From assembly GCF_021026375.1 (NCBI RefSeq), contig NZ_JAJNDB010000004.1, positions 521,993 through 585,992 on the forward strand: DNA of 64,000 nucleotides. The letters run 5' to 3'. A program made the position numbers and the translations under genes. This document shows, one piece after another, positions 1 through 8,645 of the stretch; position 1 is the first letter of the stretch; each line of letters begins with the position of its first letter. Source of the DNA: Actinomycetospora endophytica (GTDB lineage Bacteria; Actinomycetota; Actinomycetes; Mycobacteriales; Pseudonocardiaceae). The notes beneath the pieces are model-generated. The model was given only the letters and a program-made list of their open reading frames with translations. It was not told the origin of the DNA and ran no database searches.

Positions 1-73
1 CCACCGCCACCGCGACGAGCACGAGCAGGGCGGCCGCCAGCCCCCAGCCGACGTTGACCGACGCACCGTTCAT
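1..73 (-). CDS. Membrane protein N-terminus (partial, runs off left edge)
   Basis: Only the first 24 codons are visible. They read MNGASVNVGWGL followed by an uninterrupted Ala/Leu/Val stretch, as in the first transmembrane helix of a permease. The ATG overlaps the TGA of the upstream transporter gene by 4 bp (ATGA), so the gene is very likely the third member of the operon starting at 2177. The family cannot be fixed from this much sequence; an ABC-type or UPF0014-like permease is only a guess. Confidence 0.55.
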   Translation of the reverse strand, partial: MNGASVNVGWGLAAALLVLVAVAV

Positions 74-990
74 GCCGAGGAGCGTGACCCGACGAGCGTG
101 CGGTCGCCGACGGCGGTGGTCGCGGAGGGCGACGGTGACGGATCGGGGATCGGCGTGGGGGAGTGGGACGTGACGATCCCGACGACGACCGTGACGGCGG
201 CCGCCATCGCCGTCACGACGGCGTCCGTGGACACCACGACGTGCTCGCCGAACCAGGCGACGCCCGCGGCCAGGCCCACCACGGGGTCGATCACCACGAT
301 CACCGACACCGCGGCGGCCACCGCGCGGGCCCGCCGGAAGGCGTGCTGGCTGAGCAGCACCGACAACGGCCCGACGACCACCGCGATCCAGAGCGCCGGG
401 TGCGTGAGCGGCGCCGCCCACCCGGAGGCGAGCTCGGCGCCGACGGTCTTGAGCGCGATCGCGGTGACGCCGTAGCCGAGGCCGGTTCCGACCGAGAGCG
501 CGATCCCGGTCGTCCCGGGCCTCCGCGCCCGCCGGGCGGCGGCCGCGGAGAGCACCAGGGTCGTGCCGGCGAGCAGGAGCAGCGCCGTTCCGGACGGGAG
601 CCGGGTCGCCGTCCCGGCGGTCGGGGAGAGCGCGAGCAACACGGTGATGAGACCCGTCGTCGTGAGGATCATCCCGGCCCAGCGGATCCCGCTCGGTGTC
701 CGGCCCAGCAGGAACCACTCCGCGAGGGTCGTGGCGACGATGCCGCCGACGAGGACGGTCTGCACGACGATCAGCGAGCCGAGCGTCAGCGCCAGGAACT
801 GCAGCGCCAGCCCGCCCACCGACGCCGCGGTGCCGACCCACCACCAGCTGCTGCGCACCAGGCCGGCGAGCAGGCCGCCCCGTACCCCGTCGTCGGTCGT
901 GGCCATCCCGCGGCGCTGGGCCACGCTGGAGGTGCCCAGCAGCGCCGCGGCCGCTCCGGCGACGAGGGCCGCGTCGAGCGAGCCGCTCAT
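70..990 (-). CDS. DMT-superfamily (EamA/NIPA-like) transporter
   Basis: A 306-residue polytopic membrane protein with about nine or ten hydrophobic helices, the usual size and pattern of drug/metabolite-superfamily transporters. The N-terminus (SLDAALVAGAAAALLG) is already membrane-embedded, helix pairs alternate with short Arg-rich loops, and the C-terminal tail is Pro/Ser-rich and soluble. The start codon at 990 shares one base with the stop of the glycosyltransferase gene (TGATG), and the gene's own stop overlaps the next ATG, so all three genes are translationally coupled. The substrate is unknown; the partner glycosyltransferase suggests a lipid or envelope role, which is inference. Confidence 0.72.
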   Translation of the reverse strand: MSGSLDAALVAGAAAALLGTSSVAQRRGMATTDDGVRGGLLAGLVRSSWWWVGTAASVGGLALQFLALTLGSLIVVQTVLVGGIVATTLAEWFLLGRTPSGIRWAGMILTTTGLITVLLALSPTAGTATRLPSGTALLLLAGTTLVLSAAAARRARRPGTTGIALSVGTGLGYGVTAIALKTVGAELASGWAAPLTHPALWIAVVVGPLSVLLSQHAFRRARAVAAAVSVIVVIDPVVGLAAGVAWFGEHVVVSTDAVVTAMAAAVTVVVGIVTSHSPTPIPDPSPSPSATTAVGDRTLVGSRSSA

Positions 991-2177
991 CACCGGCCTC
1001 CGACGGCCAGGCCCGGCGTGCGACGGGTGGCCAGCACACCCTGCACGAGCGCGGCGGGGTCGGCGCCGACGGGCCAGAACCGCCCGGTGTGGCGGCCGGC
1101 GGCCGCGGCGTCGACGGCCTCGGCGAGCGCGGCGGCACTGCGGGGCCACGGCGCGATGCCGGACCGGTCGAGGACCTCGGCGTTGGCGCGGCCGTGGCCG
1201 GCGATGGGTCGGTAGGTGACGGCGGGCAGGGCGGCCGCGAGCGCCTCGGTCAGCGAGAGCCCGCCGGCGTTGTGGATCAGGACGTCGGCGGCTCCCATCA
1301 GCGCGGCGACGTCGTCGCGCCAGCCGAGGGCGACCACCCGCTCGAGGCGGCCGAGCCGGCGGGCCAGCGTGGTGTTGCGTCCGCAGAGCACGACGACGTG
1401 CAGCCGCGGGTGGGCCAGCAGGTCGTGCACGGTGCGGGGGACCGATCCCATGCCCAGCGACCCGGCGCTGATCAGCGCCACCGGGGCGTCGTCGGGCAGG
1501 CCCAGCTCGGCGCGGACGTCCTGCCGGCCGCGGGTCGGGGCGGCGAAGTCCCGGGCCGACAGCGGGCCGGCGGCGCGGGCCCGCACCCCGTAGCGCCGGG
1601 CGTCGCGGGCGGTGGCCTCGGTGACGGTCAGGTGGTGGTCGACGGCGGGATGGCACCAGGTGGCGTGCGCGGCCGGGTCGGTGAGGTAGGTGACGACGGG
1701 TGCCGCGACCCGGCCCTGTTCGCGCAGCGCGCCGAGGGTCTGCCCGGCCAGCGGATAGGTGGTGACGACGACGTCGGCGTCGCGGGCCCAGCGCTCGAGA
1801 CCCGGCTCCGCCCAGCGGCACACCAGGCCCGCGGCGCGGCGCAGCACGCCGTCGTGCTCGAGGCCGTCGAAGAGGGTGTCGAACAGGACGGGCGCGTACT
1901 GCACGGTGGGCTGGTACAGGTCGCGCAGCACCCGGCGGGCCGGGGCGGGCAGCGCGTCGAGGTAGTCGTGGACCTCGACCTGGACGCCGCGGCCGGCGAG
2001 CCGTCGGGCGAGCTCGCGGGCGGCGCCCTCGTGGCCCTGGCCGACGGTGGCGCTGATGATCACCACCCGCCCGGTCAGCGACACCTTCTCCGGCCACCTC
2101 GTCGGACCGCCCGCCACCACCAGGGGGACGAGCCGGCGGACCGGCGAGTCGTGGGTGGGCGCTGTCGGCGAGGACAT
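990..2177 (-). CDS. GT28/MurG-like glycosyltransferase (MGDG synthase type)
   Basis: A 395-residue GT-B fold glycosyltransferase. An N-terminal acceptor domain carries IISATVGQGHEGAARELA near residue 40, the motif of diacylglycerol glucosyl/galactosyltransferases. The segment VVTTYPLAGQTLGALRE lies near residue 135. The C-terminal donor domain carries LISAGSLGMGS and HNAGGLSLTEALAAALP, the nucleotide-sugar site of the MurG/UgtP/MGD group. Enzymes of this family move a hexose from UDP- or GDP-sugar to a membrane lipid at the inner leaflet. It is the first gene of a three-gene minus-strand operon. The exact donor and acceptor cannot be read from the sequence. Confidence 0.8.
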   Translation of the reverse strand: MSSPTAPTHDSPVRRLVPLVVAGGPTRWPEKVSLTGRVVIISATVGQGHEGAARELARRLAGRGVQVEVHDYLDALPAPARRVLRDLYQPTVQYAPVLFDTLFDGLEHDGVLRRAAGLVCRWAEPGLERWARDADVVVTTYPLAGQTLGALREQGRVAAPVVTYLTDPAAHATWCHPAVDHHLTVTEATARDARRYGVRARAAGPLSARDFAAPTRGRQDVRAELGLPDDAPVALISAGSLGMGSVPRTVHDLLAHPRLHVVVLCGRNTTLARRLGRLERVVALGWRDDVAALMGAADVLIHNAGGLSLTEALAAALPAVTYRPIAGHGRANAEVLDRSGIAPWPRSAAALAEAVDAAAAGRHTGRFWPVGADPAALVQGVLATRRTPGLAVGGR

Positions 2178-2471
2178 CGCGGACGACCTCCGAGCTGGGT
2201 TCTCCGGTGAAGGTCCACGGGGTGGACCACTTCCACAGTGCTCGGCGGGGGTGAAGCCGCCACGTACAGCGGGTGGGAGCTGGGTAAGAGCTGTGGATCA
2301 CAGGGGTCAACTCCGGCCGACGCCCCGACCGTCCTCGGAGATCCGTGTGAGGCCGATGAGTGCGTGCGCCCCGCCACGGACCGTCCGCCGAGGTCTCGCG
2401 TACATCACCGTCACATCTCGCTGCAGTCACGCTGCGTCCGAGATCCGTGATCACGACAGTTCGGGGGAACG
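2178..2471. promoter_or_regulatory. Divergent intergenic region, glycosyltransferase / DUF347 gene
   Basis: This 294 bp spacer separates two divergent genes and must hold both promoters. It is slightly less GC-rich near 2390-2460. I see no convincing -10/-35 pair, inverted repeat or short gene in it. The plus-strand gene has only a G-rich stretch (GGGGGAACG) as a possible ribosome site. Confidence 0.35.
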
Positions 2472-3362
2472 ATGGATCGCAGCGAGACGACGGTGCGCGT
2501 ACTGCGCAAGCTTCCCGAGGTCACCGCCCTGTTCTGGGTGCTCAAGATCGTGGCCGTGACGCTCGGGGAGACCCTGGGCGACGAGCTCGGGATCACCCTC
2601 GGCGTCGGGTACCTGGCGACCGCGCTGGTCCTGCTGGTGGTGTTCGGGGTGCTGGTCGCCGCGCAGCTCCGGGCGAGCCGGTTCGCGCCGGCGCTGTTCT
2701 GGGCGGTGGTCCTCTCGACGAGCGCGGTGGGCACCGAGATCTCCGACGGGATGGACCGCGGGTACCCCGGCCACGCCAGTTCGTCCGCGGGCGGCATCGG
2801 CTACGGCTGGGGTGCCCTCATCCTCACCGCCCTGCTGGCGGCGGTGTTCGTCGCGTGGTGGCGGACCGGGCAGACCTACGACGTCGAGAACATCGCCACC
2901 CGCCGCGGCGAGGGGCTGTACTGGGTCGCGATCCTGGTGTCGAACACGCTCGGCACCGCCAGCGGGGACTGGCTCTCCGACGACACCGGCCTCGGGTTCC
3001 TGGCCGCCTTCGGGATCGTCTCGGTGCTGCTCCTGATCCTGCTCGGCCTGCATCGGTCGACCGCGTGGCCCACCGCGCTGCTGTTCTGGCCGGCATTCGT
3101 CCTGACCCGCCCGCTCGGCGCCGCGGGCGGCGACTTCCTGACCAAGCCCGCCGACGAGGGCGGCCTCGGCTGGGGCACGCTCGGGGCGACCCTCGCCCTG
3201 CTGGCCCTGCTCGTCGTCGGGGTCGCCTGGCAGACGGTGCGGCTGCGGCGATCGCCGCCGGCGACCCTGCCCGAGCCCCGGCACCGGGTGACCGGCGAAC
3301 CGCAGACCCCGAACGGCGCGCTCGTGACCGCGGGGGCGCCGGGTGAGCTCCCGAGCACGTGA
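2472..3362 (+). CDS. DUF347-repeat (COG4705) membrane protein
   Basis: A 296-residue integral membrane protein built from four copies of a helix-pair repeat. Each copy carries a variant of LGxxxGD: TLGETLGDELG near residue 31, VGTEISDGMD near 85, NTLGTASGDW near 160 and RPLGAAGGDF near 220. This matches the repeat family PF03988 (DUF347), whose members are annotated as membrane-anchored proteins of unknown function. The conserved acidic residues sit at helix ends and suggest cation binding or transport, which is inference. The protein ends in a soluble Pro-rich tail. The gene stands alone and ends next to the decayed CPBP gene on the other strand. Confidence 0.75.
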   Translation: MDRSETTVRVLRKLPEVTALFWVLKIVAVTLGETLGDELGITLGVGYLATALVLLVVFGVLVAAQLRASRFAPALFWAVVLSTSAVGTEISDGMDRGYPGHASSSAGGIGYGWGALILTALLAAVFVAWWRTGQTYDVENIATRRGEGLYWVAILVSNTLGTASGDWLSDDTGLGFLAAFGIVSVLLLILLGLHRSTAWPTALLFWPAFVLTRPLGAAGGDFLTKPADEGGLGWGTLGATLALLALLVVGVAWQTVRLRRSPPATLPEPRHRVTGEPQTPNGALVTAGAPGELPST

Positions 3363-3885
3363 TCACCGACGGGCGGCCGCCGCGACCGCCCAGGTCGTCC
3401 GCGCCTCCGCCGGGGCCTCCCCGCGCCAGCGCTGCCGGTCGAGCACGAGCAGGCCGACGGCGACGGCCACCCACACTCCGGTGTAGATCAGGATCGGCCC
3501 AGACGGCTGGATGCTGCCCTCGACGCTGTGCGCGATCAGGACGAGGGGGAGGTGCCACACGGTGACGACGACCGCGAGGATCGCGATCGCGGTCGCGGCG
3601 AGCGGGGAGAGCCGGGCCTGCAGGCCGGGCAGCGCGAACCCGCGCCACCCCGGCTCCTCACCCAGCGGCCCGTCCAGCGGGTTCACCAGACGGACCGCGA
3701 ACACGAGCAGGAAGCTCCCGACCGACCTCGCGCAGGCCGGCCCGTCCGCCGCAGAGCGGGGCGGCCACGAGGGCGCCGACCAGCGGGCTGAACGCGCCGA
3801 AGGATCCGAAGGGGACGAAGGCCCGGGCGACGACGAAGGTCACGACGAAGAACGTGACGACCGGATGCTCCCGCAGCCACGCCAT
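3363..3885 (-). pseudogene. CPBP (ABI) intramembrane protease, internally deleted and frameshifted
   Basis: Two fragments of one CPBP-family protein lie in different frames. The N-terminal fragment (ATG at 3885) reads MAWLREHPVVTFFVV through GGRAGLREVG and contains the first helices. The second frame resumes at FLLVFAVRLVNPLDG and contains the motif EEPGWRGFALPGLQ, equivalent to the EExxxR glutamates, then VWHLPLVLIAHS. Normal CPBP proteins are about 230-300 residues; here the two parts sum to about 185, so roughly 70 middle residues are gone at the junction near 3715-3725. The HLPLVL-to-AHS spacing is also short and suggests a second deletion. A functional protease is unlikely. Confidence 0.6.
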
Positions 3886-4043
3886 GAGCGCCTCGCCCCC
3901 GCCCCGGTCGTCGACGGCCGTCCGGGCCGGATCCTCGCTCGACGCCCATCGGCGTCACCTCACCCGCATCGGGTGAAACCGGACGAACGCGTCGCCCGGG
4001 CGAGACGTGTTGCTCGCTACTGAACTCGGGTAGCCGCGCGGCC

Positions 4044-5063
4044 ATGAAGGTCGTGTACGTGTCCTACCCGCAGTCCGGCTCCGGCGATGTCGATGTGCCG
4101 GCGAGCGCGGAGAACGCCCTCGGACTGCGGTCGTTCCTCGAGTCCGGCGGGCACGAACTGGTCGCCACCTCCGAGACCGGCGAGGCGCTCGACCGCGAGC
4201 TCGCCGACGCCGAGGTGCTGATCACGACCCCGTTCTGGCCGGTCTACCTCGACGAGGACCGCATCAAGCGGGCCGCGAACCTCTCGCTGGTCATCACGGC
4301 GGGCATCGGCTCGGACCACACCGACCCGGAGACCGCGAAGCAGCACGGCGTCACCGTCGCCGAGGTGACCGGCAGCAACGTCGTCAGCGTCGCCGAGCAC
4401 AACGTGCTGCAGATTCTCGCCCTGGTCCGGAACTTCGTTCCGGCGCACATGGAGGCCCGTGAGGGTGGCTGGGACGTCGCGAAGATCGCCGCGCCGTCGC
4501 ACGACCTCGAGGGCAAGACCGTCGGCATCGTCGGGCTCGGGGCCATCGGCGCGCGAACCGCGCTGCGGCTCAAGGGCTTCGACGTGCGGATGCTCTACTA
4601 CGCCAACCACCGCCGCTCCGCCGGTGAGGAGGCCTCGCTGGGCGTGAAGTACGCGCGGCTCGACACCCTCGTCGCCGAGTCCGACGTCATCTGCCTGGCA
4701 CTGCCGCTGATGGACGGCAGCCAGGCGCTGTTCGGGCCGGAGCGCCTGCAGGCGATGAAGCCCGGCGCGTGGTTGGTCAACACCGCGCGCGGCGCGATCG
4801 TGGACCGTGACGCGCTCGTCGAGGCGGTCGGGTCCGGTCACCTGGCGGGGTACGCGGGCGACACCTGGTACCCGCAGCCCGCGCCGGCCGACCACCCGTG
4901 GCGCTCGCTGCCCCAGGGCTCCGAGGCGATGACGATCCACTGCTCGGGCATGACGCGCGAGGCGCAGGACCGCATCGCCGAGGGCGTGCACGAGATGCTC
5001 GCCGCCCACCTCGACGGCCGTGCGATGCCGGAGGACTTCATCGTGGTCGATCCCGCGGCCTGA
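4044..5063 (+). CDS. fdh: NAD(P)-dependent formate dehydrogenase (D-2-hydroxyacid dehydrogenase family)
   Basis: A 339-residue protein that would oxidise formate to CO2 with reduction of NAD(P). The formate-site residues of the Pseudomonas sp. 101 enzyme are all present: Phe64 in PFWPVY, Ile88 in TAGIGSDH, Asn112 (Asn146), Arg249 (Arg284), and the Gln278/His299 pair (Gln313/His332). The Rossmann glycines lie in IVGLGAIGA near residue 162. It lacks the N-terminal loop and C-terminal extension of the 400-residue bacterial enzymes. The residues after the second beta strand are Ala187-Asn188 instead of Asp221-Arg222, so strict NAD+ preference is doubtful. It is monocistronic, with no molybdenum-type FDH subunits nearby. 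Confidence 0.83.
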   Translation: MKVVYVSYPQSGSGDVDVPASAENALGLRSFLESGGHELVATSETGEALDRELADAEVLITTPFWPVYLDEDRIKRAANLSLVITAGIGSDHTDPETAKQHGVTVAEVTGSNVVSVAEHNVLQILALVRNFVPAHMEAREGGWDVAKIAAPSHDLEGKTVGIVGLGAIGARTALRLKGFDVRMLYYANHRRSAGEEASLGVKYARLDTLVAESDVICLALPLMDGSQALFGPERLQAMKPGAWLVNTARGAIVDRDALVEAVGSGHLAGYAGDTWYPQPAPADHPWRSLPQGSEAMTIHCSGMTREAQDRIAEGVHEMLAAHLDGRAMPEDFIVVDPAA

Positions 5064-5088
5064 CGGCCGCCCGGGTCGACGCGGCTCG

Positions 5089-5361
5089 TCAGGCCGGGCC
5101 GGGCCGAGGTCGACGACTCCCCGGGACGGCGAGCGGGCTCCGCCCCGGCCCGCCCGAGGTCTCGACGAGCAGCTCCTCGCCCGCTTCGGCGGCCAGCACC
5201 GCGAGCGCGGCGGCGTGCTCGGAGACGCCCTCGGTCACGGCCCGGTTCCGCAGGGCCTCGGCACTCTGTCCCTCGGTGAGCTGCCGTGCGCGGGCGACCA
5301 GGGCCCGGGCTCGGTCGATGTCCCGACGGGTCTGCGCCTCGATCGGGTTCGTGCGGACCAT
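5089..5361 (-). CDS. Small helical protein, possibly ANTAR-like
   Basis: A 90-residue protein. I place the start at the ATG at 5361 because a strong purine tract (GGGGGAAGAGGAAGAG) precedes it; an upstream in-frame extension is Arg/Pro-rich and looks non-coding. The core DIDRARALVARARQLT and SAEALRNRAVTEGVS resembles the helical ANTAR pattern (IDxAxxxLxxxxxLT...A...LR), but the match is remote and the aromatic positions are missing. The tail is Pro/Arg-rich. The gene lies between fdh and the DUF2795 gene and points away from the latter. Function unknown. Confidence 0.5.
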   Translation of the reverse strand: MVRTNPIEAQTRRDIDRARALVARARQLTEGQSAEALRNRAVTEGVSEHAAALAVLAAEAGEELLVETSGGPGRSPLAVPGSRRPRPGPA

Positions 5362-5570
5362 CTCTTCCTCTTCCCCCCGGAGTGGCTGGACTCGGCTCTC
5401 GTCGTGGGACGGGAGCGGCCGCCGACGAGGTCCGGGTCGACGCCGTCCAGCGTGGCGGACCACCGGGTCGGGAGGCCACCCCGCGCGGCGCGTCCACGGC
5501 AGGCAAGCGTCGAGCGGTGTAATCTAGGTCACTGTTACGCCCGGACCACGCGTGACTGGAGCTGATCGCG

Positions 5571-5840
5571 ATGGCTGCGCCCGCCTCGAACGGCCACCAC
5601 GTCCCCGGCCCCGACTCGGGGGTGCTGGAGATGCTGTCCAGCGTGCTGTCGAGCCTGTCCTTCCCGGCGCGCCCCTGGCAGATCATCGCCGCCGCGGAGG
5701 CCTACGGGGCCGACAGCCGGACCATGACGCGGCTGCACCAGCTCCCGTCCGCCACGTACCCGTCGTTGCGGCATGTCGCGCAGGCCTACGGCAACGCTCC
5801 CGGTCCCCGTCGCGGCGCGCCACCGGCATCGCACCGGTAG
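5571..5840 (+). CDS. DUF2795 family protein
   Basis: An 89-residue protein preceded by GGAGCTGATCGCG. The segment FPARPWQIIAAAEAYGAD, followed by LHQLPSATYPS and VAQAYG, fits the DUF2795 pattern (fPa-x-k-x-eLi-x-aA-x-x-nGAd ... L-x-x-LPd-x-x-Y-x-s-x-x-eV). Members are small actinobacterial and deltaproteobacterial proteins of unknown function. A TAATCT hexamer at 5521-5526 could be the -10 box. The gene precedes the WhiB-like gene by about 90 bp on the same strand, so co-transcription is possible. Confidence 0.68.
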   Translation: MAAPASNGHHVPGPDSGVLEMLSSVLSSLSFPARPWQIIAAAEAYGADSRTMTRLHQLPSATYPSLRHVAQAYGNAPGPRRGAPPASHR

Positions 5841-5932
5841 GTCGGCGTCCGACGGCTCACGCTGACCCGACGACGAGCTGGGTGCCATGGATGCACGCGT
5901 CTCATCGCGGGGCGTGTGGACGGAGCACGATC

Positions 5933-6184
5933 ATGGACTGGCGGACCCTGGCGGCGTGCCGCGACGAGGACCCGGAGCTGTTCTTCCCCGTCGGGACCGG
6001 CGAGGCGTCCCGGGCCGACGTCGCCGCCGCCAAGGCCGTCTGCCGGGGCTGCCCGGTGGTCTCGCCGTGCCTGGCGTGGGCGCTCGCCTCGGGGCAGGAC
6101 GCCGGGGTCTGGGGCGGCACCAGCGAGGGCGAGCGTCGTGCGCTCCGCCGAGCGGTACGCGTACGCGCCCGTCGCCCCGGTTGA
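5933..6184 (+). CDS. WhiB-family iron-sulfur regulator (WhiB1/WblE-like)
   Basis: An 83-residue protein that begins MDWRTLAACRDEDPELFFPV, almost the signature start of WhiB1/WblE. The four cluster-ligating cysteines are Cys9, Cys37, Cys40 and Cys46 (CRGCPVVSPC), followed by the turn GVWGG at 58-62 and a basic C-terminus (RRALRRAVRVRARR) for DNA contact. WhiB1-type proteins bind a [4Fe-4S] cluster that reacts with NO and act with the primary sigma factor at promoters. The ATG at 5933 is chosen by homology; longer in-frame openings upstream are not coding. A strong hairpin follows the stop codon directly. Confidence 0.88.
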   Translation: MDWRTLAACRDEDPELFFPVGTGEASRADVAAAKAVCRGCPVVSPCLAWALASGQDAGVWGGTSEGERRALRRAVRVRARRPG

Positions 6185-6216
6185 CCCGCCCGCCGGCCCC
6201 CGAGCCGACGGGCGGG
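6185..6216. terminator. Bidirectional hairpin between whiB-like and rpf-like genes
   Basis: A 13-nt arm at 6185-6197 (CCCGCCCGCCGGC) pairs with 6204-6216 (GCCGACGGGCGGG) with one mismatch and a 6-nt loop. It starts one base after the WhiB stop and ends 8 bp before the stop of the convergent rpf-like gene, so it can terminate both transcripts. No U-tract is present on either side, as is common in high-GC actinomycetes. Confidence 0.7.
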
Positions 6217-6223
6217 AGCTGTC

Positions 6224-7154
<931 letters not shown>

Positions 7155-8585
7155 TCAGCGCGGCGGCGGGGCGGGGAGCGGCCCCAGGAGATCCTCGACC
7201 GCCATGCCGATGGCGAGCACCGCGGTGTCGGCGTCGACCGGGCCTTCGAGACCGAGGCCCACCGGCAGCCCGGCCGGGGTGCGACCGGCCGGCACCGACA
7301 GGCTGGGCACCCCGGCGCAGCTTCCGGGGCTCACGGTGCGGATGGTCGTCGTGAAGGTGTCCACGGCCGGCCCGCCGTCGACCGACAGCGTGCCGGACCC
7401 GTTGACCGCGTCGATGGGTGCGGGCAGCACGGGGGAGGTGGGGAACAGGATCGCGTCGAGGCCGTTGTCGGCGAGGTAGTCGGCGTAGACCTGCTGGAGC
7501 CGGGGCCGGTGGACGGCGATCGCGTCCGGGTACGCGTCGCCGAAGGCGTCGGCCGTCACCGCGGCGAACGCCGCCCGCACGTCCGGGCTCGCGATCCCGG
7601 CCGCGATGTCCTCCAGTTTGACTCCCTCGACGCCGGTCTCGCGCAGGTAGTCCGGGATGGCGGACCGCGGCTCGTGCAGCGCCAGCGGGAAGACGATCTT
7701 CTCGGTCAACGCCAGGGCGTCCGGCATGTCGACGTCGACGAGCACGACACCTGCGTCGGCGAGCCTCCTCCGGGCCTCGTCCATCACCGTCGCGACCGGC
7801 CGCTCGAGATCGCTCCACAGGACGGCTGGGGTACCGATCCGGAGGCCGGCGAGCGGCACCGGCGCGGGCACCGACCCGCCGGTGATCACCGAGTCGAGCA
7901 GCGCCACGTCGCGGACCGTCCGCGCCATCGGCCCGACCGTGTCGAGGGTGTGGCTGAGCGGGAGGACCCCGGCCCCGCTGTAGCGACGCCGCGGGCCGCC
8001 GGTCGACGGGCGGAAGCCGACGATCCCGCTCAGCGCGGCGGGGGTGCGCACCGAGGCGCCGGTGTCGGTGCCGAGGCCGGCGGGCCCGATGCGCGCCGCG
8101 ATCGCCGCGGCGGTGCCGCCCGACGATCCGCCGGGGATGCGGGTGGGGTCGTACGGGTTCCGGGTGATCGCGGCGTGCGGGGCGAGGTTCGTCGTGGTCA
8201 CGCCGAGCGCGAGCTCGTGCATGGTCGTCTTCCCGACGACGACCGCCCCGGCCGCCACCAGGCGGGCGAGGACCGGCGCGTCCGACGTCGGGCGCACGTC
8301 GCGCAGTGCGGGCGTCCCGCCGGTGGTCGGCAGGGCGCTGGTGTTGATGTTGTCCTTCACGAGCAACGGCAGCCCCGCCAGCGGGCCGAGCGGGGTTCCC
8401 GCGTCCCGGGCGGCATCGATCGCGGCCGCCCACGACCGCGCGCCGTGCGGATCGAGCGCCACCACGGCGCCGAGATCCGATCGCTCCTCGGCCCTCTCGA
8501 GGACGGACTCGACGGCGGCGAGCGCGGTGAGCTCACCGCGGGCCACGGCGCCGACGACCTCGGTCGCGGTCAGGTCCTGGTGCAC
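7155..8585 (-). CDS. Amidase-signature family hydrolase
   Basis: A 476-residue amidase. The Ser-cisSer-Lys triad is visible: Lys in LLVKDNINTS near residue 77, the Gly/Ser-rich PGGSSGGTAAA holding the cis-Ser near 150, and the nucleophile Ser in GTDTGASVRTPAALSG near 177 (usually DTGGS; here the second Gly is Ala). Length and motifs suit mandelamide hydrolase, indoleacetamide hydrolase or similar aryl-acylamidases rather than GatA, since no gatB or gatC is nearby. It likely hydrolyses small amides in the cytoplasm. The gene is not overlapped by neighbours, so it is probably monocistronic. Confidence 0.82.
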   Translation of the reverse strand: MHQDLTATEVVGAVARGELTALAAVESVLERAEERSDLGAVVALDPHGARSWAAAIDAARDAGTPLGPLAGLPLLVKDNINTSALPTTGGTPALRDVRPTSDAPVLARLVAAGAVVVGKTTMHELALGVTTTNLAPHAAITRNPYDPTRIPGGSSGGTAAAIAARIGPAGLGTDTGASVRTPAALSGIVGFRPSTGGPRRRYSGAGVLPLSHTLDTVGPMARTVRDVALLDSVITGGSVPAPVPLAGLRIGTPAVLWSDLERPVATVMDEARRRLADAGVVLVDVDMPDALALTEKIVFPLALHEPRSAIPDYLRETGVEGVKLEDIAAGIASPDVRAAFAAVTADAFGDAYPDAIAVHRPRLQQVYADYLADNGLDAILFPTSPVLPAPIDAVNGSGTLSVDGGPAVDTFTTTIRTVSPGSCAGVPSLSVPAGRTPAGLPVGLGLEGPVDADTAVLAIGMAVEDLLGPLPAPPPR

Positions 8586-8645
8586 GCGCTCGCTCCCGAC
8601 GGACTGGGGAGCCTCACCGTACTGGGTGAGGCCCCGTCGACCATC

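Noticed and set aside
2451..3284. Long minus-strand ORF antisense to the DUF347 gene
   Set aside because: It has Arg/Gly/Pro/Gln-rich, domain-free translation and mirrors the codon-position GC bias of the real gene.
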